From: DASXUG01 sp036504995
Lineage (GTDB): Bacteria > Pseudomonadota > Gammaproteobacteria > Burkholderiales > Methylophilaceae
Assembly: GCA_036504995.1 (NCBI GenBank)
Contig: DASXUG010000015.1
Span: 1 to 64,000 of the forward strand
Length of the DNA: 64,000 nt
Reading direction: 5' to 3'
The translations under genes and the position numbers were made by a program. How positions within the stretch are numbered: position 1 is the stretch's first letter; each line of letters begins with the position of its first letter. The notes beneath the pieces are model-generated. The model was not told where the DNA came from. It did no database searches and saw nothing but the letters and a program-made list of their open reading frames with translations. Shown in pieces: positions 30,745 through 39,112 of this stretch.

Positions 30745-32682
30745 TCAAGCCGAACTATCATTTTCTGCAAAAAATGCCTCAACATCCGCCAGTACCCTAG
30801 TCCTCTTAAACGGTGGCAAACTCTGCCAAATGCGTCTGCCATAGGGCTTGGTTATCAAGCGTGGATCACAAATCATTAATACGCCTCGGTCGGTTTCGTC
30901 GCGTATTAATCTACCTGCCCCTTGTTTTAAGGTGATCACGGCGTAGGGGAGCTGGTATTCCATAAAGGCGTTTTTACCTTCTTGGTTCATTTTGTCGATG
31001 CGGGCGGAGAGCACTGGGTCGTCGGGTGGTGCAAAGGGGAGTTTGTCGATAATGACGCATGAAAGCGCTTCACCGCGCACATCGACGCCTTCCCAAAAGC
31101 TTTGACTACCTACCAATACAGCGTTGCCTAGCTTACGGAAGCGCTCTAGCAGTTCGCTACGTGAGCTTTCACCCTGCATCATCAGGGGATATTCCATGCC
31201 ATTTTGGCTAAAAGCTTCTTTGAGTAAGGCATGAATTTCGCGCATTGCTCTTAGGCTAGTGCAAAGCACAAAGGCACGTCCGCCACTGGCTTGCAGCACA
31301 GGTAATGCAACTGCAGCCACTGAGGCGATATAGCTTGGGCTATTCGGGTCTGGCATGTCAGGCGGCACGTAGAATAGCGCTTGCTTGTCGTAATCAAATG
31401 GGCTGTCCCAGTGCCCTGTAGCGGCATTGCCCAATCCCATCTGGTGAATGTAATGACCAAAATCGCTTTTTACTGCAAGCGTGGCGGAGGCGAATATCCA
31501 AGCACGTGGTTGGGCATTAAGTTGTTTGCTAAAGCCCTCGGCCACTGAGAGCGGGGTGGCGTGGAGTTGCACGCTTTGTGTGAACACCTCCACCCAACGT
31601 ACAAGATTTTCGTTATCCGCTTTTTGCCAGCGCTGCAATTGCACTTCAAGTGCCATGGCGCGTTGCCAGCAGTTTTCTAACGCTGGGTCACGCGCTGCTT
31701 GTGTTTCTAATACAGCACTTAACTCTTTTAGCTTAGCCTGCATTTCGGCGTAATTGTCATCAAAGCCTTTAAGGGCAAGGGCTTTTTGTACGGGCATACG
31801 CGAGCCTTCGTAAGCAAAAATTAAGCGAAAATCGCGTACGGCTTTTTCCAGTTTTTTGGCGGCTTCTTGTAGGGCGGGGCAATCTTTTGCAGTGGTGACA
31901 TATTCCGCCTCACTGTCTCGGGCAAGTTCCATCAGTTGGCTGGTGGAAACATCTTCACCAAAAAACAACCCTGCCACTTCGGGCAGTTGATGTGCTTCGT
32001 CAAAAATTACCGTGTTGGCACTGGGTAGCAACTCACTTACGCCCTCGTCACGTAACATCACATCGGCGAAAAATAGGTGGTGATTGACTACCACCACATC
32101 GGCGGCAAGGGCGCGTTTGCGCGCTTCCATCACAAAGCAGTCTTTGTAATAGCTGCATTCCTGGCCGATACAATTGTCACGGGTAGAGGTGACTGCAGGC
32201 CAAATGGTAGCATTTTCAGGCACTTCTACTAGCTCACTTTTATCACCAGTTGAGCTATTTTCGACGAAATTACGAATAACATGCACGTAGTTCGCGTCTT
32301 CTCGCGAAATAAAACGACCTTCATTGGCAGAGCGCTCTAAATGAAAGTGACATACGTAATTGGCGCGGCCTTTGAGCATGGCTACGGTGACAGGCACTTT
32401 AAGCGCATCGCGTACCGCAGGTAAGTCGCGGGTGAAGAGCTGATCTTGTAGGGTTTTCGTGCCAGTGGAAACAATCACCTTGCCACCAGACAGCAGGGCA
32501 GGGACTAAGTAGGCAAAAGTTTTACCCGTGCCTGTGCCTGCTTCGGCAATCAGTTGCTGATTGTTTTTAATCGCTTCTTCAATGGCGAGCGCCATTTCAA
32601 GTTGCTGCTGGCGAGTTTTGTAGCCAGCAATGGTTTGGGCTAACGGGCCGTCGGCTGCAAAAACCTTGTTTAAATCACTCAA
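30745..32682 (-). CDS. dinG: ATP-dependent DNA helicase, DinG/YoaA family
   Basis: XPD-like iron-sulfur helicase of 645 residues. Walker A AGTGTGKTFAYL (~48-59), four Cys for the [4Fe-4S] cluster (YVCHF, then CIGQECSYYKDC, ~110-180), VVNHHLFFADV, DEAHQLPE box (~228-235), motif SATLA (~390), and C-terminal motifs including QSFWEGVDVRGE and QGAGRLIRDETDRG. At 645 residues it is closest to YoaA, which works with DNA polymerase III chi, but the DinG name is usual for this size in betaproteobacteria. It is a single gene. Confidence 0.93.
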   Translation of the reverse strand: MSDLNKVFAADGPLAQTIAGYKTRQQQLEMALAIEEAIKNNQQLIAEAGTGTGKTFAYLVPALLSGGKVIVSTGTKTLQDQLFTRDLPAVRDALKVPVTVAMLKGRANYVCHFHLERSANEGRFISREDANYVHVIRNFVENSSTGDKSELVEVPENATIWPAVTSTRDNCIGQECSYYKDCFVMEARKRALAADVVVVNHHLFFADVMLRDEGVSELLPSANTVIFDEAHQLPEVAGLFFGEDVSTSQLMELARDSEAEYVTTAKDCPALQEAAKKLEKAVRDFRLIFAYEGSRMPVQKALALKGFDDNYAEMQAKLKELSAVLETQAARDPALENCWQRAMALEVQLQRWQKADNENLVRWVEVFTQSVQLHATPLSVAEGFSKQLNAQPRAWIFASATLAVKSDFGHYIHQMGLGNAATGHWDSPFDYDKQALFYVPPDMPDPNSPSYIASVAAVALPVLQASGGRAFVLCTSLRAMREIHALLKEAFSQNGMEYPLMMQGESSRSELLERFRKLGNAVLVGSQSFWEGVDVRGEALSCVIIDKLPFAPPDDPVLSARIDKMNQEGKNAFMEYQLPYAVITLKQGAGRLIRDETDRGVLMICDPRLITKPYGRRIWQSLPPFKRTRVLADVEAFFAENDSSA

Positions 32683-32825
32683 AAGCGCCTCTGGGGTTTT
32701 ATCGGTTTAGTTCCTGGGTGGTCAGATTACCTAGGTGTTATATGCATAAGCTAGGCGAGATTATACGCGTCATGCTTAATCAAATGTGTGTTCGCTATTT
32801 TTGTTAGAATGCTGTTTATCCATCA

Positions 32826-33989
32826 ATGACTGCTTACATGCAAAACTCCCCAATATCAGAACTGCCGTCTCATGTTACCTGGCTTGAAAATGAGGCTGAA
32901 AAAAGCGCTATGTGGCGCTCAGAGGCTCATGTGGCGGTGCCTAAGCGGGTAATGGTGGTCGATGATACGCTAAAAGCTGATCGTGCCTATCAATTAACGA
33001 GCGAGGGTACATTTTTGCTATGGCGTGGCGACTTTCAAAATGCCAAGCAATTGCTGCAAGCGCTGGCGCGGCGTATTGATCACAAGCCGCGTAAAGCTAA
33101 AGCGCAACCTACGGATCCTGCTGCGGCATTCCATCTACATCGCCAAGCGCAATCGCATCGGGCGCGGATATTGGGGATGTTGTTAGTGACTTTTGAGCCG
33201 CATCATGTCTTGAGTTTGCGTCGCGCTCCTGCACTGGCTGAAGCTTGCCAAGCAGTATATGGCGAGAGTCATCAACCTTATGTCGTGTCTTTACGTGAAG
33301 TTTTGGGGTTAATCGGTGCTTACGAATGGCGTAAAAAGGGCGTGGAAATTGCTGCGCTGAACGCTAAAATCCACCCTTACTATGGCGTGTTTTCGCCCGT
33401 GCGTGGTGAGTATTTGAGCTTGGTACAACAAGCGCCATTGTCCACCACAGAACTCGCTTTTGATATAGGTACCGGCACAGGGGTATTGTCCGCGATACTT
33501 GCCCAGCGTGGGGTTAAGCATATTATTGCCACAGATCAGGATCCGCGTGCGCTGGCTTGCGCCACTGAAAATATTGCGCGTCTGAATTTGACAGCGCACG
33601 TGACTATTGTAAAAGCTGATCTTTTCCCACAAGGCAAAGCTCCTTTGATTGTGTGTAATCCACCTTGGATACCTGCACGTCCAAGCTCACCAATTGAGTA
33701 TGCGATTTATGATCCGGATAGCCAAATGCTTAAAGGGTTTTTAAGCGGTGTTGGCAACCATTTAAACGAAAATGGGGAAGCTTGGCTGATTTTATCGGAT
33801 ATTGCTGAGCATTTAGGTTTGCGCTCACGTGAACAATTACTACAGTGGATTGCCGACGCTAAGTTAGCAGTTATAGAAAAACATGATATCAAGCCGCATC
33901 ACCCTAAAGTGGCCGATGCGGATGATCCGCTGCATCAGGCGCGAGCTGCCGAAGTGACTTCGCTATGGAGATTAAAACATGTGCTTTAA
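32826..33989 (+). CDS. Class I SAM-dependent methyltransferase with NPPW motif
   Basis: 387 residues. The N-terminal ~200 residues are not recognised (a helical part including AFHLHRQAQSHRARILGML). The C-terminal half is a Rossmann methyltransferase: FDIGTGTGVLSAIL (~214-227, SAM loop), ATDQDPRALACATENIARLN, and IVCNPPWIPAR (~278-288) with the NPPW motif of N-methyltransferases of the HemK/TrmN6 type acting on a planar nitrogen. The substrate is unknown: protein Gln, RNA or a small molecule are all possible. It stands alone upstream of DUF808. Confidence 0.85.
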   Translation: MTAYMQNSPISELPSHVTWLENEAEKSAMWRSEAHVAVPKRVMVVDDTLKADRAYQLTSEGTFLLWRGDFQNAKQLLQALARRIDHKPRKAKAQPTDPAAAFHLHRQAQSHRARILGMLLVTFEPHHVLSLRRAPALAEACQAVYGESHQPYVVSLREVLGLIGAYEWRKKGVEIAALNAKIHPYYGVFSPVRGEYLSLVQQAPLSTTELAFDIGTGTGVLSAILAQRGVKHIIATDQDPRALACATENIARLNLTAHVTIVKADLFPQGKAPLIVCNPPWIPARPSSPIEYAIYDPDSQMLKGFLSGVGNHLNENGEAWLILSDIAEHLGLRSREQLLQWIADAKLAVIEKHDIKPHHPKVADADDPLHQARAAEVTSLWRLKHVL

Positions 33990-34021
33990 TGATTTGTATT
34001 GCCAGACAAAAGGGATGATTT

Positions 34022-34954
34022 ATGGCTGGAAGTAGCTTGCTTGCGTTAATTGATGATATTGCCAGTTTGTTAGATGATGTATCGGTAATGACCAAAGTCG
34101 CTGCCACAAAAACAGCGGGGGTTTTGGGCGATGATTTGGCGCTTAACGCCCAGCAAGTAGCGGGGGTGAGTGCCGACCGAGAGTTGCCCGTGGTCTGGGC
34201 GGTGGCTAAGGGATCCTTTAAAAATAAGTTGATTTTAGTCCCTAGTGCTTTGCTTATCAGTGCGGTGGTGCCGTGGTTAATATTACCTTTGCTGATGTTG
34301 GGGGGAGCTTTTTTATGTTTCGAAGGCTTTGAAAAACTCGCGCATAAATTTCTGCATGCAAAGGCGGAGGATAGCGAGCATCATCAAGCACTAACAAAGG
34401 CATTAGACGATCCCAGCATTGATATTGCCAGCTACGAGCAAGATAAAATCAAAGGGGCTATTCGTACTGATTTTGTGCTGTCAGCTGAGATTGTGGTGAT
34501 CACGTTGGGAACACTGGTGGGAGTCAACTTTACTCAGCAGGTGATGGTGCTTGCGGGGATTGCTATCATTATGACGATAGGCGTGTACGGTTTGGTGGCA
34601 GGTATCGTCAAGTTGGATGACGCAGGATTGTTTTTGGCGCAAGCGCAAGGTGACGGCTTAATAGCAAAGTACAAGCGAAAACTGGGACAGATGTTGGTAA
34701 GTGCTGCACCGTATTTGATGCGTACACTAGCGATTATCGGCACAGCTGCTATGTTTATGGTGGGTGGCGGTATTATTGCACATGCTATACCACCAATACA
34801 TGATGGCACACACCATATGCTGGAAATGTGGGGGCTGGTTGGCTACGCACAAAGTGTCACGCGAGTAGTGCTGGATGCTTGCTTAGGTGTGTTGGTGGGT
34901 GCGCTAACCTTGGGCTTGGTGACGCTGCTACAAAAACTCAAGCCAAGTAATTGA
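34022..34954 (+). CDS. DUF808 (YedI-like) inner membrane protein
   Basis: 310 residues beginning MAGSSLLALIDDIASLLDDV, the DUF808 signature. Four or five hydrophobic segments (LILVPSALLISAVVPWLILP; VMVLAGIAIIMTIGVYGLV; IIGTAAMFMVGGGIIAHAI; a C-terminal one). The function is unknown. It is convergent with the iron operon. Confidence 0.9.
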   Translation: MAGSSLLALIDDIASLLDDVSVMTKVAATKTAGVLGDDLALNAQQVAGVSADRELPVVWAVAKGSFKNKLILVPSALLISAVVPWLILPLLMLGGAFLCFEGFEKLAHKFLHAKAEDSEHHQALTKALDDPSIDIASYEQDKIKGAIRTDFVLSAEIVVITLGTLVGVNFTQQVMVLAGIAIIMTIGVYGLVAGIVKLDDAGLFLAQAQGDGLIAKYKRKLGQMLVSAAPYLMRTLAIIGTAAMFMVGGGIIAHAIPPIHDGTHHMLEMWGLVGYAQSVTRVVLDACLGVLVGALTLGLVTLLQKLKPSN

Positions 34955-34969
34955 CTTGTGGTTTGAACA

Positions 34970-35326
34970 TTAACATGGCTGATGAACAGCTGCCACAAAT
35001 GCAATTTCTAGCAATAGGTTAGGGTCTACTAACTCAGCTTTAATGCATGCTCGGCTGGGGGCGCAATTTTCAGGTAACCAATTCTCCCACATCGGGTTTA
35101 GCACGCTTAAATGACTAAAGTCAGTCACGTAAATAGTGACTGAAAGTATGCTTGCTTTGTCACTGCCACTACTAAGTAATGTTTGCTCCGCTTGACTCAA
35201 TACCTGGGCAACTTGATCTTCAATTGTGCCACTTGAGTCTGCTGCCACCTCTACAAAATAGGCGGTCTTATTGAAGATGGTCACATCAGACCATCTTGCA
35301 CTGGGGTTAATGCGTTGAATATCCAC
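34970..35326 (-). CDS. RidA/YjgF-family protein
   Basis: 118 residues, one RidA domain. PSARWSDVTIFNKTAYFV, QVLSQAEQTLLSSGSDKASILSVTIYVTD and RACIKAELVDPNLLLEI follow the fold. The Arg that binds the imine/enamine substrate is in SRACIKAEL. Canonical RidA hydrolyses 2-aminoacrylate, but this is one of the diverged YjgF subgroups. It is 21 bp after exbD at the end of the iron operon, an unusual place for it. Confidence 0.85.
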   Translation of the reverse strand: MDIQRINPSARWSDVTIFNKTAYFVEVAADSSGTIEDQVAQVLSQAEQTLLSSGSDKASILSVTIYVTDFSHLSVLNPMWENWLPENCAPSRACIKAELVDPNLLLEIAFVAAVHQPC

Positions 35327-35347
35327 TCTTATCCTTGATTAGCTTGC

Positions 35348-35767
35348 CTATTGAGGCACACTTACAAATCCTAACTTCTGCAATCCAGCACTTTGTACCT
35401 TTGCCATCACCTCAGCTAAAACCTGATAACGCGTTTCTTTATCCGCCCTAATGTGAAATTCTGGTTGTGGTTGTTGCTTTGACGCGTCAGCCAGTTTTTG
35501 CGTTAACGTATCAGGCGATACCAAGACATCATTCCAATACATTTGCCCAGCAGCGTCAATAGAAAGTGAAATTACTTCAGGTTTTTCATTCAACAAGGTG
35601 CTGCTGGCCTTTGGTAAATCTATTTTGACTGCGTGTGTGAGCAGTGGCGCGGTGATAATAAAAATAACCAGCAACACCAACATCACATCGACCAATGGCG
35701 TGGTGTTAATCTCGGCCATCGGAGATTGATGGCTACCTACGTTAAAGCCTTTGTCTGAGCCTATCAT
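35348..35767 (-). CDS. exbD: Biopolymer transport protein ExbD
   Basis: Proton-channel partner of ExbB that energises TonB. 139 residues with one N-terminal helix, MAEINTTPLVDVMLVLLVIF, containing the essential Asp (D27-like, in PLVDVML). The periplasmic domain follows (HIRADKETRYQVLAEVM). It overlaps exbB by 4 bp. Confidence 0.95.
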   Translation of the reverse strand: MIGSDKGFNVGSHQSPMAEINTTPLVDVMLVLLVIFIITAPLLTHAVKIDLPKASSTLLNEKPEVISLSIDAAGQMYWNDVLVSPDTLTQKLADASKQQPQPEFHIRADKETRYQVLAEVMAKVQSAGLQKLGFVSVPQ

Positions 35768-36489
35768 GATTGTACCTCTTTTAAATGTACTGGCTTGAGG
35801 GTGTGCCCAGCGCGTAAACTGCTGCCTGTAGTTAGCATGGTATGTAAATCATGGGCAAAGGTTTCTAACTGACCCATTAACACTCGATTTTTGCGTACTA
35901 ATGCGTTGTACGCCAACACGGCTGGAATCGCTACGGCTAAGCCAAGTGCTGTCATAATTAATGCTTCACCCACTGGGCCAGCAACTTTATCTAGTGTGGC
36001 TTGACCACTAGCACTGATGTTGGCAAGTGCATGGTAAATGCCCCATACCGTTCCGAATAAGCCAACAAAAGGAGCCACACTACCCACCGAAGCCAATACG
36101 GTTAAACCATATTCCAATTGCGCTTGCTCCTCAACTACATTGCGGCGCATGCTGCGGGCAATGAACTCATCTTGATTACAAATGTCCGCCAATTGTGTAG
36201 CAGTTTGACGTTGATGATGCTCAGCTGCTTGTATGGCCTGCTCAGCCAAGCGTGAAGCTGGTATTGGCGTAGTTTTCAAGTCTAACGCTTGCTCCACAGT
36301 AGCCGCCTGCCAAAACGAGTGTATATATTTTTGTGATAAGCGTTGCAAACGAACGGCTTGAGTGGTTTTGGTCAATATCAAATACCAGCTGCTGATTGAC
36401 ATTGCTGCAAGTATCAACGCCGTGCCAATCGACACTAGTCCACCATTTATAATAAAACTCAAAGAATCAAACTGATTTGCACTTTCCAT
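35764..36489 (-). CDS. exbB: Biopolymer transport protein ExbB (MotA/TolQ family)
   Basis: 241 residues, three membrane helices. The first is GGLVSIGTALILAAMSISSW; the conserved channel part is YGLTVLASVGSVAPFVGLFGTVWGIYHAL (~127-155) and GEALIMTALGLAVAIPAVLAYNALVR (~173-198). It lies 36 bp after tonB. A long loop between helices 1 and 2 faces the cytoplasm. Confidence 0.95.
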   Translation of the reverse strand: MESANQFDSLSFIINGGLVSIGTALILAAMSISSWYLILTKTTQAVRLQRLSQKYIHSFWQAATVEQALDLKTTPIPASRLAEQAIQAAEHHQRQTATQLADICNQDEFIARSMRRNVVEEQAQLEYGLTVLASVGSVAPFVGLFGTVWGIYHALANISASGQATLDKVAGPVGEALIMTALGLAVAIPAVLAYNALVRKNRVLMGQLETFAHDLHTMLTTGSSLRAGHTLKPVHLKEVQS

Positions 36490-36525
36490 GGTATTTCCTT
36501 TATTAAAATATATTCTTAAAACTCA

Positions 36526-37344
36526 TTAATCCAAAGCAAAGCTAATGGGCACTGTTACCCAAGCACTCATCGCCTGATTATTTTTCCTTGCTGGGATAAA
36601 TTTCCATTGCTTGACTGCCTCTAGCGCAGCATTGTCCAAACGCTCAAAACCAGAACTGGTGCCGAGTTCTACATTGGCAGGCAAGCCATTGGCATCGACT
36701 AATACTTTTAATAGCACGCGTCCACGCTCGCCTGCACGGCGAGATAAATTGGGGTAGTTAGGCTTAGGGTTGTTTAAATAAGCAACGCCAAATTTAGGTG
36801 GTTCTACTAAATCTTCCTTAGGTGCTGGCTTCTCTTTCTCAGGCGCAGCTTTGCTTTCTGTCGTTGTAGTTTGTGTGGTTGTTTGCTCAGGGCTCACCTC
36901 TGGTACTGGATTGCTGACTTTTTCCTCGCTTGCAACGGGCTGCAGCGTAGGCGTTTGAGCGACGGGCAAGTTGTTTAATTTAGGTTGCGGCGGTGTAGGT
37001 TTGGTTTTTTGCACTACTGGCTGTTGCTTATTCACTGGCTCGGGTTTAATAATTGGTGCAACAGGTGCTTCTGGCACTTCGCTCAGCAAACTTACCTCAA
37101 TCGGTACTTCTATGATGGGCTGAGGCTTAACACTTACATGCAAAAGCAAGTAGCTAATGATTGCAATATGCAAGGCCACTACTAAAATCAGCATCCATTT
37201 GTTGCCAGATTTGGATACAGCCGCGCCACGCAAAAGATTCGCTGCGAAATAGGCTGGAGAGTACGCTGATATATTGCGTGCTACTGATTTGGCAGCTTTG
37301 CTTGCGGATGGCGCAGATTGATGGGATGTTAATTTTAATTCCAC
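36526..37344 (-). CDS. tonB: Energy transducer TonB
   Basis: 272 residues with a GTG start (AAGG 6 nt upstream). A ~45-residue cytoplasmic N-terminus precedes the membrane anchor (WMLILVVALHIAIISYLLL), then a Pro/Lys/Glu-rich periplasmic spacer (~80-180) and the C-terminal domain (PKPNYPNLSRRAGERGRVLL; WKFIPARKNNQ). It passes proton-motive energy from ExbBD to the receptor encoded upstream in the same run. Confidence 0.94.
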   Translation of the reverse strand: MELKLTSHQSAPSASKAAKSVARNISAYSPAYFAANLLRGAAVSKSGNKWMLILVVALHIAIISYLLLHVSVKPQPIIEVPIEVSLLSEVPEAPVAPIIKPEPVNKQQPVVQKTKPTPPQPKLNNLPVAQTPTLQPVASEEKVSNPVPEVSPEQTTTQTTTTESKAAPEKEKPAPKEDLVEPPKFGVAYLNNPKPNYPNLSRRAGERGRVLLKVLVDANGLPANVELGTSSGFERLDNAALEAVKQWKFIPARKNNQAMSAWVTVPISFALD

Positions 37345-37352
37345 GTTATGCC

Positions 37353-37556
37353 TTATTTAGTTAGAATTAACTTACCTTGTTTGGTGATACGTAATTGATA
37401 TTCTTCACCAGCATGCTCAATCACTAGTTGCTGAGAGCCACTAAACAAGATCTCGCTACTTACTCTTGGCAAAGCCAAAACCTTAGCATCTGGGCTCAAT
37501 ATTGCTTGGCCCAGTGCTGCTTGCGATAATCCTGAATTACTTTTGTCTTGCTTCAT
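37353..37556 (-). CDS. hemP: Hemin uptake protein HemP
   Basis: 67 residues from the ATG at 37556 (GGA just upstream; the ATG at 37571 has no ribosome binding site). The C-terminus has the HemP signature ISSEILFSGSQQLVIEHAGEEYQLRITKQGKLILTK-type order, with LFSG and GEEYQLRIT clearly seen. HemP proteins are small and DNA- or heme-binding; in some betaproteobacteria they activate iron-uptake genes. It lies 8 bp before tonB. Confidence 0.88.
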   Translation of the reverse strand: MKQDKSNSGLSQAALGQAILSPDAKVLALPRVSSEILFSGSQQLVIEHAGEEYQLRITKQGKLILTK

Positions 37557-37576
37557 TATTCCGTCTCGCATTCTGA

Positions 37577-38101
37577 CTAATCAATGTCTTTATTAGCAAA
37601 AGTAGTGGCTTTGCCAGTTAGCATTTGTTGTACTAGATTACGCTTGGTGATATATGACATGAGCCACACTGCCAGCACATGCAATATCACAACAAGCATC
37701 AATGCCTTTGAGAACATTTTATGTAAATTGACAGGCAAATCTTCACCCCAGAAATAGTCGGTTCTGCTAATAAAGCCTGTCAACGCCAGCAACACAATTA
37801 AACTCCATATCAAATATACCGCCCACTGACCCCATGGGTTATGACCTGCATAATCTGCGTGATCAGCGTTTACTAGCGCTTTCCAATGCATATGAACTTG
37901 ATGCCAAGTCGGCCAATAAAAACGCGCAGTAGTTGAGCTTGTCCATATGCCATAAACTAAGCGCATCGCAACGATCCCTACACAAAAATAACCTAGGCTT
38001 CGATGCCAATAGCCAGTTTCGTTTAACCACTCGCTAACTACACCAATAGCGACTAACCAATGTGAAACACGTACCCAAATACTCCATACTTGTGCTTGCA
38101 T
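37577..38101 (-). CDS. Prokaryotic cytochrome b561
   Basis: Four-helix membrane diheme cytochrome, 174 residues. Heme-ligand His in RVSHWLVAIGV (helix 1), WHRSLGYFCVGI (helix 2), and KMFSKALMLVVILHVLAVW (helix 4) fit the COG3658 group. It likely passes electrons across the inner membrane and may reduce ferric siderophores. It is next to a PepSY protein, a pairing that is frequent in iron operons. Confidence 0.9.
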   Translation of the reverse strand: MQAQVWSIWVRVSHWLVAIGVVSEWLNETGYWHRSLGYFCVGIVAMRLVYGIWTSSTTARFYWPTWHQVHMHWKALVNADHADYAGHNPWGQWAVYLIWSLIVLLALTGFISRTDYFWGEDLPVNLHKMFSKALMLVVILHVLAVWLMSYITKRNLVQQMLTGKATTFANKDID

Positions 38102-38111
38102 TGCTATCCAG

Positions 38112-38387
38112 TTAACGCTCTACTTCGGCTTTTACGATTGCTAGGGTTTTAGTGTCAAAGTAAAACTCTACTTTTTTGCCCTCTTTATTTTTTCCATAAA
38201 TTTCATAGCAGTTACCATCTACTTTGAATTTCTTGATGGTATATCCCTCGTCTGCCAAAGCTTGCTTGAGTGTGGCTTCAGAAGCCCATTGCTCTTTGGG
38301 GTAGCTGGGGCAATCAGCCTCAGCATATGCAGCAGTGGATAAAAAAATCACATTAGATAAAACTAATATTGAAAGAAATGATTTCAT
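38112..38387 (-). CDS. PepSY-domain periplasmic protein
   Basis: 91 residues with a signal peptide (FLSILVLSNVIFLSTAAYA). The mature part is one PepSY domain: EATLKQALADEGYTIKKFKVDGNCYEIYG and FYFDTKTLAIVKAEVER. Two Cys remain in the mature protein. It lies 10 bp upstream of the cytochrome b561 gene and is probably a partner in ferric reduction. Confidence 0.87.
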   Translation of the reverse strand: MKSFLSILVLSNVIFLSTAAYAEADCPSYPKEQWASEATLKQALADEGYTIKKFKVDGNCYEIYGKNKEGKKVEFYFDTKTLAIVKAEVER

Positions 38388-38422
38388 TCCTAATTCCTTG
38401 TATTAAAAACTTGAGAGGTGGT

Positions 38423-39103
38423 TTAAGTATCTGCCCACATGCGAATCAGGTTGTGGTAATTACCAGTCAATCTGATTACAGCCGCGCTATCACCATGCTG
38501 CTGTCGTAGCGTAGCAATGGCAGCATCCATATCAAACAACAAGGTTCTTTGACCATCCTCGCGTATCATGCTTTGTACCCAGAAAAAGCACGCCAGGCGC
38601 GCCCCGTTTGTGACAGGGCGCACATGGTGCAAACTGGTGCCAGGGTAAAGCACCATATCGCCTGCGGCTAATTTCACCATCTGGTGGCCGTAGGTATCCT
38701 CAATCACTAGCTCTCCGCCCTCATAACTTTCAGGATCGGCAATAAACAAAGTACACGAAATATCAGTACGCACATGCATACCTGAAATCGCATGCGTGCG
38801 CACTGCATTATCAATATGCGCCCCAAAATCCATGCCTTCCCGATACTGATTAAACAACGGTGGATAGATTTTTTTGGGTAATGCTGCCGAGAAGAACAAG
38901 GCATTTCGGCTTAATGCCTTTAATACGATCTGCCTTGCTTCCTCTGCATACTCTGAGGTTTCTGGTAATTGCAAATTACGCTTTACCTGTGCCGATTGGG
39001 TGCCAGCGGTTACTTTCCCGTCAGTCCAGTCGGCAGCTGATAGCAGTAAACGTAATTGCCCCAACTCATCTGTCGTCAACACTTCTGGTACGTGTAGCAG
39101 CAT
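38423..39103 (-). CDS. piuC: PKHD-type Fe(II)/2-oxoglutarate hydroxylase (PiuC/YbiX)
   Basis: 226 residues, the normal size. Iron ligands are H and D in FGAHIDNAVR (~95-104) and the distal His in TSLHHVRPVTNGARLACFFW (~157-176); the Arg in GARLA binds 2-oxoglutarate. It begins MLLHVPEVLT, typical of the family. These enzymes sit beside Fiu/PiuA-type catecholate receptors; the substrate is not known. It starts 9 bp after the receptor gene. Confidence 0.94.
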   Translation of the reverse strand: MLLHVPEVLTTDELGQLRLLLSAADWTDGKVTAGTQSAQVKRNLQLPETSEYAEEARQIVLKALSRNALFFSAALPKKIYPPLFNQYREGMDFGAHIDNAVRTHAISGMHVRTDISCTLFIADPESYEGGELVIEDTYGHQMVKLAAGDMVLYPGTSLHHVRPVTNGARLACFFWVQSMIREDGQRTLLFDMDAAIATLRQQHGDSAAVIRLTGNYHNLIRMWADT

Positions 39104-39112
39104 CAGCTTTCC